Notes: a model not told the origin generated them from the letters alone. DNA of 64,000 nt from Aquiflexum lacus (GCF_015476655.1 NZ_JABFHF010000024.1:1-64000); one strand, 5' to 3'. Shown: positions 26,095 through 35,113, numbered from the stretch's first letter. Translations and numbers: made by a program.

Positions 26095-28164
26095 CTAATT
26101 TCCATGTATTTTTTTCTGGATATACCTAAACGCCGCCTCATACGCCCCAACCCAATTTTTGTGCAATAAAAACGAATGTACCTCATCCGGGAAAACCAAC
26201 TGTTCCACTTCCACACCCTGCTTTCTTAGTACCTCCAATAGTTCCACACTCTCTGAAAAAAGTACATTCCTATCATCATCACCATGGATCAACAATACAG
26301 GTTTTTTCCAATTTTTAACATGGTACATAGGGGAAGACTTGAAAGCCAATTCGGCCATTTCGGGAAATTTCTCCGGCTTGTACCAAGGTGCAAATACCGG
26401 AATGTCATTGTTCCAATTGTGCACCCCATGGATATCCACTCCTGCCAAAAACTTTCCGGGTGCCTGAGAAAGGGCATGGGCTGTCAAAAATCCACCATAA
26501 CTTCCGCCCCAAGGGACAATCTTCGATGCATCCACGTCGGATCTTGAGGCCAGATAATCCGCTGCGGCCATTACATCCTGCACCTCACTTGCCCCACCTG
26601 CCCCATAATTCTCCTCTTCCCTGAAATCCAAACCATAGCCAATCCCACTACGGTAATTCAGCGACAAGGCGATAAAGCCATTGGCGGCAAAAAACTGCTG
26701 CATGGCATAAGCATGACTGTAATACAGCCCATAATTAAATCCCAAAAGCATTTGTCTTCTGCTGCCACCATGCAGGAAAATCACAGCCGGATATTTCTTT
26801 TTGGCATCGTAATCAGGAGGCAAGAGCAGTTGCCCGTAAGTTTCAAATCCATCAGCTGCTTTAAAAACCAAAGCCTCAGGCATCGTCAGGTTATCGGGAA
26901 ATTGATTTGGGAATAAATTTTCAGCCAACAAATCTTCCTTTCCATACTGGACAATCACCGGCCAAGCAGGACGGTTGTGGGTGGATGAAATAAAAGCCAG
27001 ACCATTTTCCAACCGAACCGGAGACCATTGGATTTCGTCTTTCTTGCCCAAAAATTCCAGATCAAAACTATGTAAGTCCAATCGCCAAATATTTCTCCTG
27101 TCAATATTCCCGATATTGGAAGTGATCAGCAGTTCACCGGGAACCCAGCTGCTTTCCACCCATTCCACTTGTCCCTCACCTGGGGTAAGGTGGCTGACTT
27201 CTTTGGTGGAAGGATTGACGGCGTACAAATGCATCCAATTGTTTTTCTCCCAAGGAAAAACGATTGATCCTGAGGGAGTCCACCAAAGCCTTGAACTGGT
27301 AGCAGGAAGGTCGCGGACCATGACACTTCCTTTGCCTCGATCGGCTTGAAATACTTCTTCACCTGTCCTACTCGCCAGATCCAGGACGCGGATGCTCCAG
27401 GGGTTGGCTTCTTTGAGGGAGGTAAAGGGCAGTTTGTTGTTGATATTCGGAACTCTCAGGTAGGCCAGTTTTTTACCATCCGGACTCCATGCAGGATAGG
27501 AATCATGGTCCATGCTGGGTTCAGGGTAACTGACTGTCCCTTTTTCCAGGTCAAACAAACCCACAAAAGCATGGTCTACCCTGCTGCTGGTAAAAGCCAA
27601 AAGTTTTCCGTCGGGACTCCAAGTCAACTGACCCAAAGATCCCCTTGCAGAAAATAAAGGTTTGTCTTCTTTGTCCGTTCCCGAAAGGTCTTTCAAATAA
27701 ACCTTTCCTGATTTGACGAAAGTCAACTTTTTCCCATCCGGATGAAAAAGAGGTGCAAAGCCTGTTAAGAAGGATTTTACCTCTCTTTTGGTCAAATCAA
27801 CCCAGTGGATTTCCCTATCCGTACTTTCCTGCAATTGTGCAGGATTGGCGGGTTCTCCGACCGGATTTCTGCTGTTTCCCCTCACAAACACCAAAATCTT
27901 CCCATCCGGTGAAAATGTCAAATCCCCGATATCCACTCCGATATCTCCTTTGTAATCAGTGAGTTTTTTGGCTTCATATCCCGGTGCCTTGGCATAAAAA
28001 ACATTCCGCTCCCCTTGGTCATTGAAAACCCATGCAATAGCATTGCCATCCGGAGCAGCTGTCAGCGAAGTCGGGAAGGGTACCGAGAGGTAGTCGGAAA
28101 TGGATTGGGCGGATAATTGGAAAAAGAGGAGGAGGAGGAGGAGGGTGGTGAGGGATTTTTTCAT
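26095..28164 (-). CDS. S9 family prolyl oligopeptidase
   Basis: A 689-residue exported serine peptidase. A signal peptide (LTTLLLLLLFFQLSAQS) is followed by a beta-propeller built of WD40-like PD40 repeats with recurring SPDGK (SPDGKILVF, WSPDGKLLAFTSS, WSPDGKKLAYLR). The C-terminal catalytic domain has nucleophile Ser in WGGSYGGF, acid in HGDDDRNV and His in PDEVHSF. It cleaves short peptides, often after proline or as a dipeptidyl/acylaminoacyl peptidase. It stands alone on the minus strand. Confidence 0.9.
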   Translation of the reverse strand: MKKSLTTLLLLLLFFQLSAQSISDYLSVPFPTSLTAAPDGNAIAWVFNDQGERNVFYAKAPGYEAKKLTDYKGDIGVDIGDLTFSPDGKILVFVRGNSRNPVGEPANPAQLQESTDREIHWVDLTKREVKSFLTGFAPLFHPDGKKLTFVKSGKVYLKDLSGTDKEDKPLFSARGSLGQLTWSPDGKLLAFTSSRVDHAFVGLFDLEKGTVSYPEPSMDHDSYPAWSPDGKKLAYLRVPNINNKLPFTSLKEANPWSIRVLDLASRTGEEVFQADRGKGSVMVRDLPATSSRLWWTPSGSIVFPWEKNNWMHLYAVNPSTKEVSHLTPGEGQVEWVESSWVPGELLITSNIGNIDRRNIWRLDLHSFDLEFLGKKDEIQWSPVRLENGLAFISSTHNRPAWPVIVQYGKEDLLAENLFPNQFPDNLTMPEALVFKAADGFETYGQLLLPPDYDAKKKYPAVIFLHGGSRRQMLLGFNYGLYYSHAYAMQQFFAANGFIALSLNYRSGIGYGLDFREEENYGAGGASEVQDVMAAADYLASRSDVDASKIVPWGGSYGGFLTAHALSQAPGKFLAGVDIHGVHNWNNDIPVFAPWYKPEKFPEMAELAFKSSPMYHVKNWKKPVLLIHGDDDRNVLFSESVELLEVLRKQGVEVEQLVFPDEVHSFLLHKNWVGAYEAAFRYIQKKIHGN

Positions 28165-28369
28165 GGGGATTGGTGGAAATTTTTGATTTTTTTCTTTGAT
28201 GTTAAGGACAGATTATCAAGTTAAGTATTAAGGAATGAAAATTGCAAATTCTTAATAATAGGAAGACGTAATTGCAAATTACGCCTAAGGGGATTTGGGA
28301 TTCTGATAAAATTAGCATTTAATTGGATAAACAACTTAAAGAGGCTATGTTTAAATAATTGAAAACAGA

Positions 28370-28528
28370 ATGTCAAATCGATGGGGAATTCCAAAAGAAG
28401 TTGAAAACATTGTGAAAAGAAGAGATCGTGTTTGCGTGTATTGTGGGATCGAGTTCTCTGTGGAGGACAAGTCAAGAAAAAACAAACCTTCTTGGGAGCA
28501 TATTGTAAATGATATTAGAATCAATTGA
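28370..28528 (+). pseudogene. truncated HNH endonuclease
   Basis: ATG at 28370 begins MSNRWGIPKEVENIVKRRD, then VCVYCGIEFS and KNKPSWEHIVNDIRIN before a TGA. This is the N-terminal half of the small HNH family with CxxC and WEHI(V)ND, which normally continues to a second Cys pair (CCxxCN.SKG). A shifted frame after the stop reads GCKLNKKTPQEIEPIDWKK, suggesting remnants of the tail. The zinc site and end of the HNH motif are lost. It lies on the edge of the restriction island. Confidence 0.7.
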
Positions 28529-28619
28529 ACAGTTGGGTGCAAGCTTAATAAAAAAACACCACAGGAAATAGAACCCATTGATTGGAAAAAAAGTGATTGA
28601 AAATTTCAAAAAAATTCTC

Positions 28620-28660
28620 TTGGCTTAAATTAAAATCCGTACTTTTGTTACTCAAAGTCA
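28620..28660 (+). promoter_or_regulatory. methylase promoter with C-box-like site
   Basis: TTG (28620-28622) and TACTTTTG (28640-28647) fit the Bacteroidota -33/-7 promoter (TAnnTTTG) with a 17 bp spacer. Just downstream GTTACTCAAAGTCA (28647-28660) matches 12 of 14 bases of the C-protein box half GTTACTTATAGTCA found upstream of the C gene. It overlaps the expected start site, a position suited to repression by the C protein. Confidence 0.6.
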
Positions 28661-28674
28661 ACATATAAACTCAA

Positions 28675-30579
28675 GTGAAAAAAGGAATATTAAATCAACT
28701 CATTCAAACTCAAGACCTAAAAAATCTTGAGCACCACTTGATTTATACGTTCTTAAAAACCAGAAATTTGGATTTTGAACGAAGCCCGATTTTAACTAGC
28801 TACTTCAATAATTTTCAGCCAAATCCAACTTTATATTTTGACTCCACAGCTTTAAATATTTCAAGCATCAAGGAATTAGAGAACAACTTAGAATTAATAA
28901 TTCCTGTTTCTGACAGAAAGCTAAACGGTGCATTTTTTACTCCTGAATATGTGATAGACTTCATTATTAATGAAATTAAACCTAGAGAGTCTGATAAAAA
29001 CCTTGACCCAAGTTGTGGTTGTGGTGCGTTTCTAGTTGGTTTAACTGACTATTATAGAAGAGTTTTTAAGAAGGAAGTAAGAGATATTATCAAAGAAAAT
29101 ATTTTTGGTTCCGATATACTAGAATACAACATTCACAGAACTAAAATCATTTTGACAATTTATGCTCTTCAATATGATGAATATTTATCTGAATCAGATT
29201 TCAACCTTTATCATCAAGACAGTTTAAAAACTAATTGGAATCAGCGCTTTGACAATGTTGTTGGTAATCCTCCCTATGTTAAGTTTCAAGACCTTTCAAA
29301 CGAAGGCAGAGATTACTTAACAAAAAATTGGACTACGGTTGAAGGAGGGACTTTTAATTTATACTTTGCATTTTTTGAATTAGGGTACAAATTATTGAAG
29401 CCGACAGGTCAATTAGGGTACATTACCCCAAATAACTATTTCACATCTTTGGCAGGAGAATCTCTGAGAAAGTACTTCCAAAACAAAAAATGTGTAACTA
29501 GGATTGTGGATTTTAGTCACAAAAAAGTATTTGACGCTCAAACCTACACAGCCATCACTTTTTTAAACAAACAAAAAAACGAATACATTACCTACGATAG
29601 AATAAAGCCTGATTTTTCGCCAGAATATTTTCTTAAAAATGCGAATGGGTCGCCAAATTATTTGGAAAATTTAAACGCAAAAAAATGGCGATTATTAAAA
29701 TCCGACGAACAGAAAAATATTGAAGCTATCGAAACCATAGGAACTCCTATTGGAAAGCTTTTTGAAATTTGTGTAGGTGTAGCAACATTAAAAGATGATG
29801 TTTATTTTGTTGATGGAAATAAAGAACGTAATGGATATTACATAAAGGAAACGGAAAAAGGAATTTTTGAAATTGAAAAAAACTGCGTTAAACCAGTTTA
29901 TAAGATTTCTGATTTTAAATCCCAAGAAGAAGCCGAACAAAATTCTAGAAAAATAATTTTCCCATATGTGATAAATAATGGAAGTGCTATACCTATTGTG
30001 GAGAAGGAATTTAAATCAAAGTTCCCAAAGTGTTATTCATATTTGCTTTCTGAAAAAGAGAGACTCCATGGAAGAGATAAAGGTAAAGTAAAGTTTGAAC
30101 CATTTTATGTTTGGGGAAGAACTCAAGGTCTAACAAAAAAAGGTAAGAAAATTTTAAACCCTACATTCAGCCAAAAACCGAGATTTCTTTTGGTTATTGA
30201 AGAAGAGTCATATTTCACAAACGGTTATGGTCTCTTTTTTAGAGAACCAGTTTCTGTTGGTCTTTTTGATGACCTTATTAATCCAATAACAAAAGTGGAA
30301 AATATTGATGTCGTCCAAAAAATTCTCAATTCAGTCGTTATGGATTATTATGTATCTAAAACTAGCGTGGCGATTGAAGGAGGTTACCCTTGTTATCAAA
30401 AAAACTTTATTGAGAAATTTACTATTCCCGAATTATCTGAACAAGAAATATGTCGACTGCGGAATCTTTCTGCCCTAAATGAAATTGATGAATTTTTGAT
30501 AAAAAAATATCAGCTTAATATTCCAGTTCCAAATCGTTTATCATATACATCAAGTAGCGTCCTTACAAACCCATCGTAA
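28675..30579 (+). CDS. DNA adenine-N6 methyltransferase (Eco57I/TaqI-like, type II)
   Basis: A 634-residue gamma-class methyltransferase. Motif I DPSCGCGAFLVGL begins at residue 111, motif IV NPPY at 198-201 (followed by VKFQ), and a C-terminal target-recognition region has a TaqI_C-like part (FLLVIEEESYFTNGYGLFFR). The start is GTG at 28675, chosen because it follows the promoter and no ATG is near. It methylates adenine in the recognition site to protect DNA. Its 3' end overlaps the convergent endonuclease gene by 70 bp. AT-rich composition suggests transfer. Confidence 0.85.
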   Translation: MKKGILNQLIQTQDLKNLEHHLIYTFLKTRNLDFERSPILTSYFNNFQPNPTLYFDSTALNISSIKELENNLELIIPVSDRKLNGAFFTPEYVIDFIINEIKPRESDKNLDPSCGCGAFLVGLTDYYRRVFKKEVRDIIKENIFGSDILEYNIHRTKIILTIYALQYDEYLSESDFNLYHQDSLKTNWNQRFDNVVGNPPYVKFQDLSNEGRDYLTKNWTTVEGGTFNLYFAFFELGYKLLKPTGQLGYITPNNYFTSLAGESLRKYFQNKKCVTRIVDFSHKKVFDAQTYTAITFLNKQKNEYITYDRIKPDFSPEYFLKNANGSPNYLENLNAKKWRLLKSDEQKNIEAIETIGTPIGKLFEICVGVATLKDDVYFVDGNKERNGYYIKETEKGIFEIEKNCVKPVYKISDFKSQEEAEQNSRKIIFPYVINNGSAIPIVEKEFKSKFPKCYSYLLSEKERLHGRDKGKVKFEPFYVWGRTQGLTKKGKKILNPTFSQKPRFLLVIEEESYFTNGYGLFFREPVSVGLFDDLINPITKVENIDVVQKILNSVVMDYYVSKTSVAIEGGYPCYQKNFIEKFTIPELSEQEICRLRNLSALNEIDEFLIKKYQLNIPVPNRLSYTSSSVLTNPS

Positions 30580-31409
30580 TTCAAATTGTCCATGGATGCA
30601 ATAGAATTTGCAGGTAGCAAGTTCTCATTAATTAAATCCTGTGTAGTATTATAAACTTTTACAGGATTTTGTGAAAAATCTGCAATTATTAAAGCAACAC
30701 GTTCATATTTAAAGTCATCATCTCTTTGGCTAGCTCTCATATTTAGAGCTGCAAATCCCTTAATATATTTTTCAAGATAGTTAGCAGTTGAGTTTGTAAA
30801 TGGCTTATATACAACATTGTTTAAGGCTAATTGTGATGATGAGAGTTCTCTAACAGAAATTAAATACAACTCACCAAGCACCATTTTTGGTACTCTTCGA
30901 TGTAAATTTAATGGTTCTGCGTAAGTACGCTCGAACATAGTATCAATATTATTCGACAAACTACTTAATTGACTTCTAACATTTACCGATAAAATATGTT
31001 CTGAAAACAGCTCACCGTAAGGTTCAGTAGTTCCAGTATTATACAAACCATTAAAATCTATTCTCTCAACTCTAGGAGTTTTATTATTTGGGAAGATGCA
31101 AATATCTTGTTTCTTAAACTTCAAAAATCCAGCTAAGGTTTTTTCACCTCTTGACTGTCCAATTGGTGGCTGTAATAAATTTGGATTAACACCTTCGTGA
31201 ACCATTGAGGATTTTACAACTTCGTGAAAGAGATTAATTAGTTGTTGGGATGTGATTAATGATGTTTTTCCAGACGATCCTGAATGCCTAATCACATCCT
31301 CAACTGCTAATTTGATTATCTCCAATGCTTCAGCAAGAGATATTGGATTTATTGAACAAGATGTAATCCTGTTATCTATGTCGGCCTTAATTTGTTGTAA
31401 TGTTCTCAA
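30510..31409 (-). CDS. probable type II restriction endonuclease (family not recognised)
   Basis: A 299-residue protein that I cannot match to a named family by eye. The case for a restriction endonuclease is context: the C-protein gene overlaps its start by 23 bp (31387-31409), and it lies tail to tail with the methylase, overlapping by 70 bp. No textbook PD-(D/E)xK or HNH motif is obvious. A candidate core is ERIDFNGLYNTG ... PYGELFSEHI with acidic residues near a beta strand, followed by KMVLGELYLISVRE. The C-R-M arrangement makes the assignment likely but not certain. Confidence 0.6.
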   Translation of the reverse strand: MRTLQQIKADIDNRITSCSINPISLAEALEIIKLAVEDVIRHSGSSGKTSLITSQQLINLFHEVVKSSMVHEGVNPNLLQPPIGQSRGEKTLAGFLKFKKQDICIFPNNKTPRVERIDFNGLYNTGTTEPYGELFSEHILSVNVRSQLSSLSNNIDTMFERTYAEPLNLHRRVPKMVLGELYLISVRELSSSQLALNNVVYKPFTNSTANYLEKYIKGFAALNMRASQRDDDFKYERVALIIADFSQNPVKVYNTTQDLINENLLPANSIASMDNLNYDGFVRTLLDVYDKRFGTGILS

Positions 31410-31620
31410 AATTAATATTATTAAAAAACTCTTTGAGTGTTACTCCAAGTGCCTTAGCTATTTTTTCTATATTTACAATAGAAATGTTCCTTTGTCCGTT
31501 TTCAACACTTGCGATGTAACTTCTATCTAAATCAGCAGTGTATGCCAAATCTTTCTGCGATATATCAACAGTTTCACGGAGTTGTTTTATCCTTTGACCA
31601 ATTTTTGTTTTTACATCCAC
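31387..31620 (-). CDS. restriction-modification controller (C) protein, HTH_XRE
   Basis: A 77-residue helix-turn-helix protein: IGQRIKQLRETVDISQKDLA, then DRSYIASVENGQRNISIVNI and EKIAKALGVTLKEFF. The size and pattern match C proteins of type II systems, which delay endonuclease expression after the genes enter a new cell. It overlaps the endonuclease start by 23 bp, so both are one transcript. A double C-box lies 20 bp upstream of its start. Confidence 0.85.
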   Translation of the reverse strand: MDVKTKIGQRIKQLRETVDISQKDLAYTADLDRSYIASVENGQRNISIVNIEKIAKALGVTLKEFFNNINFENITTN

Positions 31621-31640
31621 GGGACAAAAATCTAAATATG

Positions 31641-31669
31641 TTGACTATAAATCAATGACTATAAGTAAC
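31641..31669 (-). promoter_or_regulatory. double C-box operator
   Basis: On the minus strand the sequence reads GTTACTTATAGTC, ATT, GATTTATAGTC. These are two half-palindromic boxes of the ACTTATAGTC type bound by PvuII-like C proteins, about 20 bp upstream of the C gene. The tandem arrangement normally gives activation followed by self-repression. Confidence 0.8.
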
Positions 31670-31813
31670 ATTTGGAATTTTTTATTTTCTTTTGTAACGG
31701 AATACCAAACCGAAAAGAAGGAAGGCCAGCGCCCAAAATCACCTATACGCAATCTGGTGATTCGTGCTTAGTAAGAAAGGAAAGTAGTAATTTTAAAATC
31801 CAGTTCTTCTTAG

Positions 31814-32287
31814 TTTCTTAAAAATGGAGAAACAATAAGACTTTCAGCAGGGAAACATAATGAAGTTCAAGCTGCAATAGTTGAACAATTTGCCCCGCGA
31901 TTCGCAAACGGGGGAACACTTCTTTACTTAGGAGACACCGCTAAGAAAGACCTGTTCGTTGACGAAAAAGGCCTTAGAGATTTGGGTATCCCAATTGACC
32001 AACATAGCAAATTGCCTGATGTTGTAATTTATGACAGCAAGAGAAAATGGTTGTTTCTTATTGAAGCAGTTACTTCACACGGGCCCGTTTCTCCAAAACG
32101 GCTTTTGGAACTTGAAGATTTTTTGATAGACTGCAAAGTCGGTAAAGTTTATGTGACTGCTTTTCCAGATATGACGGAATTCAAAAAACACTCAAACAAC
32201 ATTGCTTGGGAAACAGAAGTTTGGTTAATGGAAGTGCCAGATCATATGATACATTTTAATGGAGACAGATTTATGGGGCCAAGGTAA
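31814..32287 (+). pseudogene. BsuBI/PstI-type restriction endonuclease, 3' half only
   Basis: An open frame of 157 codons after a TAG at 31811 encodes the C-terminal domain of the BsuBI/PstI endonuclease family. It reads [19 protein letters not shown], then [42 protein letters not shown] and [17 protein letters not shown]. The catalytic region (DVVIYD with EAV) is present, but the N-terminal half of the roughly 320-residue enzyme is gone and no proper start exists before the internal Met at 31982. It lies head-to-head with the C-R genes, suggesting it is what is left of an older system. Confidence 0.85.
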
Positions 32288-32405
32288 CTCATTTTAGTAA
32301 TTTATCGGTTGCTGAAAGCAGGATGCTACCTTAATGGATTCTACTTTTTTTCTGCTTTTGCAAAAACTCTTCTCTACAACGCAACCCATTCTGGCCCAGT
32401 AATTG

Positions 32406-32433
32406 AACCCATAATTCAAGGTATGGGTTTTTT
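32406..32433 (+). terminator. intrinsic terminator
   Basis: AACCCATA (32406-32413), an 8-base loop, TATGGGTT (32422-32429) and a run of T. It lies in the 32288-32499 gap after the endonuclease relic and before the outer-membrane protein gene. Confidence 0.7.
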
Positions 32434-32499
32434 ATAGTAAGACTGTAAGACCAAACCTGAAATCCATTTCGGTTACTTTAAACCTTAAACCAAAGAAAA

Positions 32500-33249
32500 A
32501 TGAAAACTTTTATCTATTCAATCTGTATTCTATCCCTGACTTTTTTCCTACAAATAACAGCCCATGCGCAGGCAATTATAGACCTTGAAACAGGTGCTGT
32601 ATTTAATGGGTATAATGATGTCCGCATTCCCGGAGATCAGGGGACGCTTTTTTCTTTGACAGATGATCTGAATTCCCAGACTAAAGCATTTTATCGTTTG
32701 AGGGCGAGTTACATTATAAAATCTCGTCACTTCATTTCAGTGTTATACGCTCCGCTTGAAACCCAATCACAAGGTAGTGTGGCCAATGACATTTTCTTTG
32801 AAGGCGCAACATTTCCTGCCAACACCTTGCTTAACAGTACTTATAAATTCAACTCATACAGATTGACCTATCGATATGATTTTATTCGAAATCCAAGGTT
32901 TGAGTTTGGGTTGGGCGCTACCGCCAAAATCAGGGATGCCAGAATCGGGCTTTCTTCAGAGGACTTGGTATCGGAGAAAACCAATGTAGGCTTTGTGCCC
33001 ATTATCAATTTCAGGCTTTTGTGGAAACTCGATGATAGGTTTGGTCTTCTTTTAGATGGTGATGCATTGGCTGCACCACAGGGAAGGGCCGTAGATGTTT
33101 TGGCAGCCGCAACCTATAATTTGTCTAATAACTTGATGCTTCGAGCCGGTTACCGTATCCTAGAGGGAGGTGCTGATAATGATGAGGTCTATAATTTTTC
33201 TTTGTTCCACTATGCTTCTGTAGGTTTATCCTATACTTTTTTAAGATAA
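32500..33249 (+). CDS. outer-membrane beta-barrel protein
   Basis: A 249-residue protein with a signal peptide (FIYSICILSLTFFLQITAHA) and alternating beta-strand pattern throughout (AFYRLRASYIIKSRHFISVLY, YRLTYRYDFIRN, FEFGLGATAKIRDARIGLS). It ends in an aromatic strand ASVGLSYTFLR typical of barrels folded by BAM. It is probably an 8-10 strand barrel; no function can be assigned. A terminator upstream and a repeat cluster downstream suggest a single-gene unit. Confidence 0.7.
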   Translation: MKTFIYSICILSLTFFLQITAHAQAIIDLETGAVFNGYNDVRIPGDQGTLFSLTDDLNSQTKAFYRLRASYIIKSRHFISVLYAPLETQSQGSVANDIFFEGATFPANTLLNSTYKFNSYRLTYRYDFIRNPRFEFGLGATAKIRDARIGLSSEDLVSEKTNVGFVPIINFRLLWKLDDRFGLLLDGDALAAPQGRAVDVLAAATYNLSNNLMLRAGYRILEGGADNDEVYNFSLFHYASVGLSYTFLR

Positions 33250-33443
33250 GGATGTTTTGGTCCAAAGTGGACCCATATGGTAATTCTCCGCCACACTTTG
33301 TTCCTCTTCTGTATATGTAGATTGATGGTAGGACGTGGTGTATTGTGTACAGTAGTCGGAAGAATTTACTTACTATTATGATTCCGACTTAAATTAGATT
33401 CTCAGTGAAAGGGTCATGATAAATTGAGATTATTTACCTAAAA

Positions 33444-33700
33444 ATCCCAGAGGGATTGAATCCCAGAATGGGTATTTACCCCGGATGAAATCCGGTGGAT
33501 TAACTAGGAACAATCACTAACTAGTGTAGCAACCCTGAAAGGGTTGAATTATTTGAGAAGGGTGCGTAGAAATGTGTGAACTTGTGGTTTAATTCAACCC
33601 CTATCGGGGTTTTGAGATTTTAGCTGAGGATATCATTTTTTGCCCCGGATTGTCATCCGGGGTAAATAACCTTACGGTGTTCAATCCCTTTCGGGATTGT
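33444..33700. repeat. cluster of six REP-like palindromes
   Basis: Six different short palindromes lie in 260 bp: AATCCCAGAGGGATT (33444), CCGGATGAAATCCGG (33482), CAACCCTGAAAGGGTTG (33531), AACCCCTATCGGGGTT (33597), CCCCGGATTGTCATCCGGGG (33644) and CAATCCCTTTCGGGATTG (33683). They alternate GGGATTG/GGGTTG-type and CCCCGGAT-type sequences, the form of REP-like elements common between genes in this phylum and elsewhere spread by RAYT (TnpA-REP) transposases. No transposase gene is in the window. The rest of the 33250-33910 gap shows no gene. Confidence 0.75.
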
Positions 33701-33910
33701 TGGCTAATTATTTAGACGATTTTTGCACTCTGGGTGTAAAATGTAGTTTAATGGTGGACTTAGAGTATTCAAACCCTAAATCCCACCTTCTTTATAACCT
33801 CAAAGCAAATCAAAAAACAATAAGTGTGAATTTGACAATTTTTTATAACTTTATCCTGTGGCAGTTAAATCCAATAACTTCATTTCTCTTACCAATAAAC
33901 CTATAACACT

Positions 33911-34849
33911 ATGTCTTACCTACAAAAAACCTTTACCGTTCTATTGAGCTTCTTTCTTGTCTTTGCTTCCACAGTGATGGCTCAGGATGGGACCATCTAT
34001 CCACTTGAAACACCTGAAGAACCAAATGCCATTCTCCTCGGAACCGGAGGTGTTAATAACCAACCGGCAAAAGAAACCTGGTTCCGCCAATGGGGGGATC
34101 CGATGGCCCGAAATATCGCTACTGCCACACTCACACCTTTCCTTCCTGAACCGGGAAAGGCCAATGGCACTGCTGTCATCGTTGCACCTGGTGGAGGCTT
34201 CAGTTGGCTGTCGATGGGCCATGAGGGCTGGGAAGTTGCTGAGGCACTTGCAGCGCAGGGAATCGCTGCATTTGTGCTCAAATACCGTCTTAACCCAACT
34301 CCTGAAAAACTGGAAGATTTTTCGGCATGGATGAACCGTCCCCGGACTCCTGCTCCAGCACCGCCATCCGATGCTAAACCCAATACCCCAGCTCCCCGAC
34401 CACCTCAGCGAAATCTATCCAACCAACTTGAAGATGCAGAAGCTGCTTACGCCATGATCGTCTCAAGGGCTAAAGAATGGGGAGTCGATACAGACCGGAT
34501 AGGCATGATCGGTTTCTCAGCTGGCGCCGGGCTGACCATGCACTCCACACTCCATTCCAAGACCATGAAGCTAGCCTTTATCGGTCCGATCTATGGGGGT
34601 ATGGGTGCTGTTGACGTACCTGAGAATGCACCACCAATGTTCAATGTGATCGCAACTGACGATTTTCTGTTCTTGGGTCAGACGGGTGTGATCGAATCTT
34701 GGTACAAAGCAGGCATCCCGGTAGAATTCCATCTTTACCAGAACGGTGGCCACGGTTTCGGCCTCGGCAACCCCGACAGAACTAGTAACCGTTGGTTTGA
34801 TGCCTTTATGTATTGGTTAGAAGTAAATAAGTTTCTGGCTTCTAAATAG
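33911..34849 (+). CDS. exported alpha/beta hydrolase (acetyl-esterase/BD-FAE-like)
   Basis: A 312-residue secreted esterase. The signal peptide is at 1-24 (VLLSFFLVFASTVMAQ). The oxyanion region is VIVAPGGGFSWLSMGHEGW, a proline-rich insert follows (about 140-165), nucleophile Ser is in IGFSAGAGL, the acid lies in FNVIATDDFLFL and His in QNGGHGFGLGNP. The PGGG/HEG pattern and size resemble acetyl-xylan esterase-like and BD-FAE proteins, which remove acyl groups from plant sugars or small esters. It stands alone between two repeat-rich gaps. Confidence 0.85.
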   Translation: MSYLQKTFTVLLSFFLVFASTVMAQDGTIYPLETPEEPNAILLGTGGVNNQPAKETWFRQWGDPMARNIATATLTPFLPEPGKANGTAVIVAPGGGFSWLSMGHEGWEVAEALAAQGIAAFVLKYRLNPTPEKLEDFSAWMNRPRTPAPAPPSDAKPNTPAPRPPQRNLSNQLEDAEAAYAMIVSRAKEWGVDTDRIGMIGFSAGAGLTMHSTLHSKTMKLAFIGPIYGGMGAVDVPENAPPMFNVIATDDFLFLGQTGVIESWYKAGIPVEFHLYQNGGHGFGLGNPDRTSNRWFDAFMYWLEVNKFLASK

Positions 34850-34933
34850 TAGGATGCTTTAAAAGTCCCGTTGATTGAAGTTTGGCTTCTCTTTAAACTA
34901 AGAGGCTGTCTTACCATTAAAATAATTAATTGA

Positions 34934-34966
34934 AGACCGAATATTGATTTATGTTCGGTCTTTTTC
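34934..34966 (+). terminator. intrinsic terminator
   Basis: AGACCGAA (34934-34941), a 12-base loop, TTCGGTCT (34954-34961) followed by T residues. It lies 85 bp after the esterase stop. Confidence 0.75.
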
Positions 34967-34986
34967 TATTACAGGCGTTGTTTGAA

Positions 34987-35030
34987 CGCAGATGACGCAG
35001 ATTGAGCAGATTTTCGCTGATTTTTTTGCC
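34987..35030. repeat. GCAGAT interspersed repeat
   Basis: The segment starting ACGCAGATGACGCAGATTGA repeats CGCAGAT/AGCAGAT three times with a T-rich end. Such GCAGATTA-type tracts are scattered between genes in many Bacteroidota genomes. No coding capacity is seen. Confidence 0.5.
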
Positions 35031-35113
35031 CATTAAGGTTGTTTTACCCTTGGTGTATTCCCTATTCAGGAGGCAGCATTTTCATCCTTTTATTTCCCTC
35101 AATTTTTTTCCAC

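Noticed and set aside
28221-28475. Minus-strand frame of 84 residues in the gap before the methylase
   Set aside because: It lies antisense to the HNH relic, which has recognisable motifs; the minus-strand product has none.
33444-33700. Possible CRISPR array
   Set aside because: The repeats are different palindromes of varying spacing, not identical repeats with unique spacers, and no cas gene is present.
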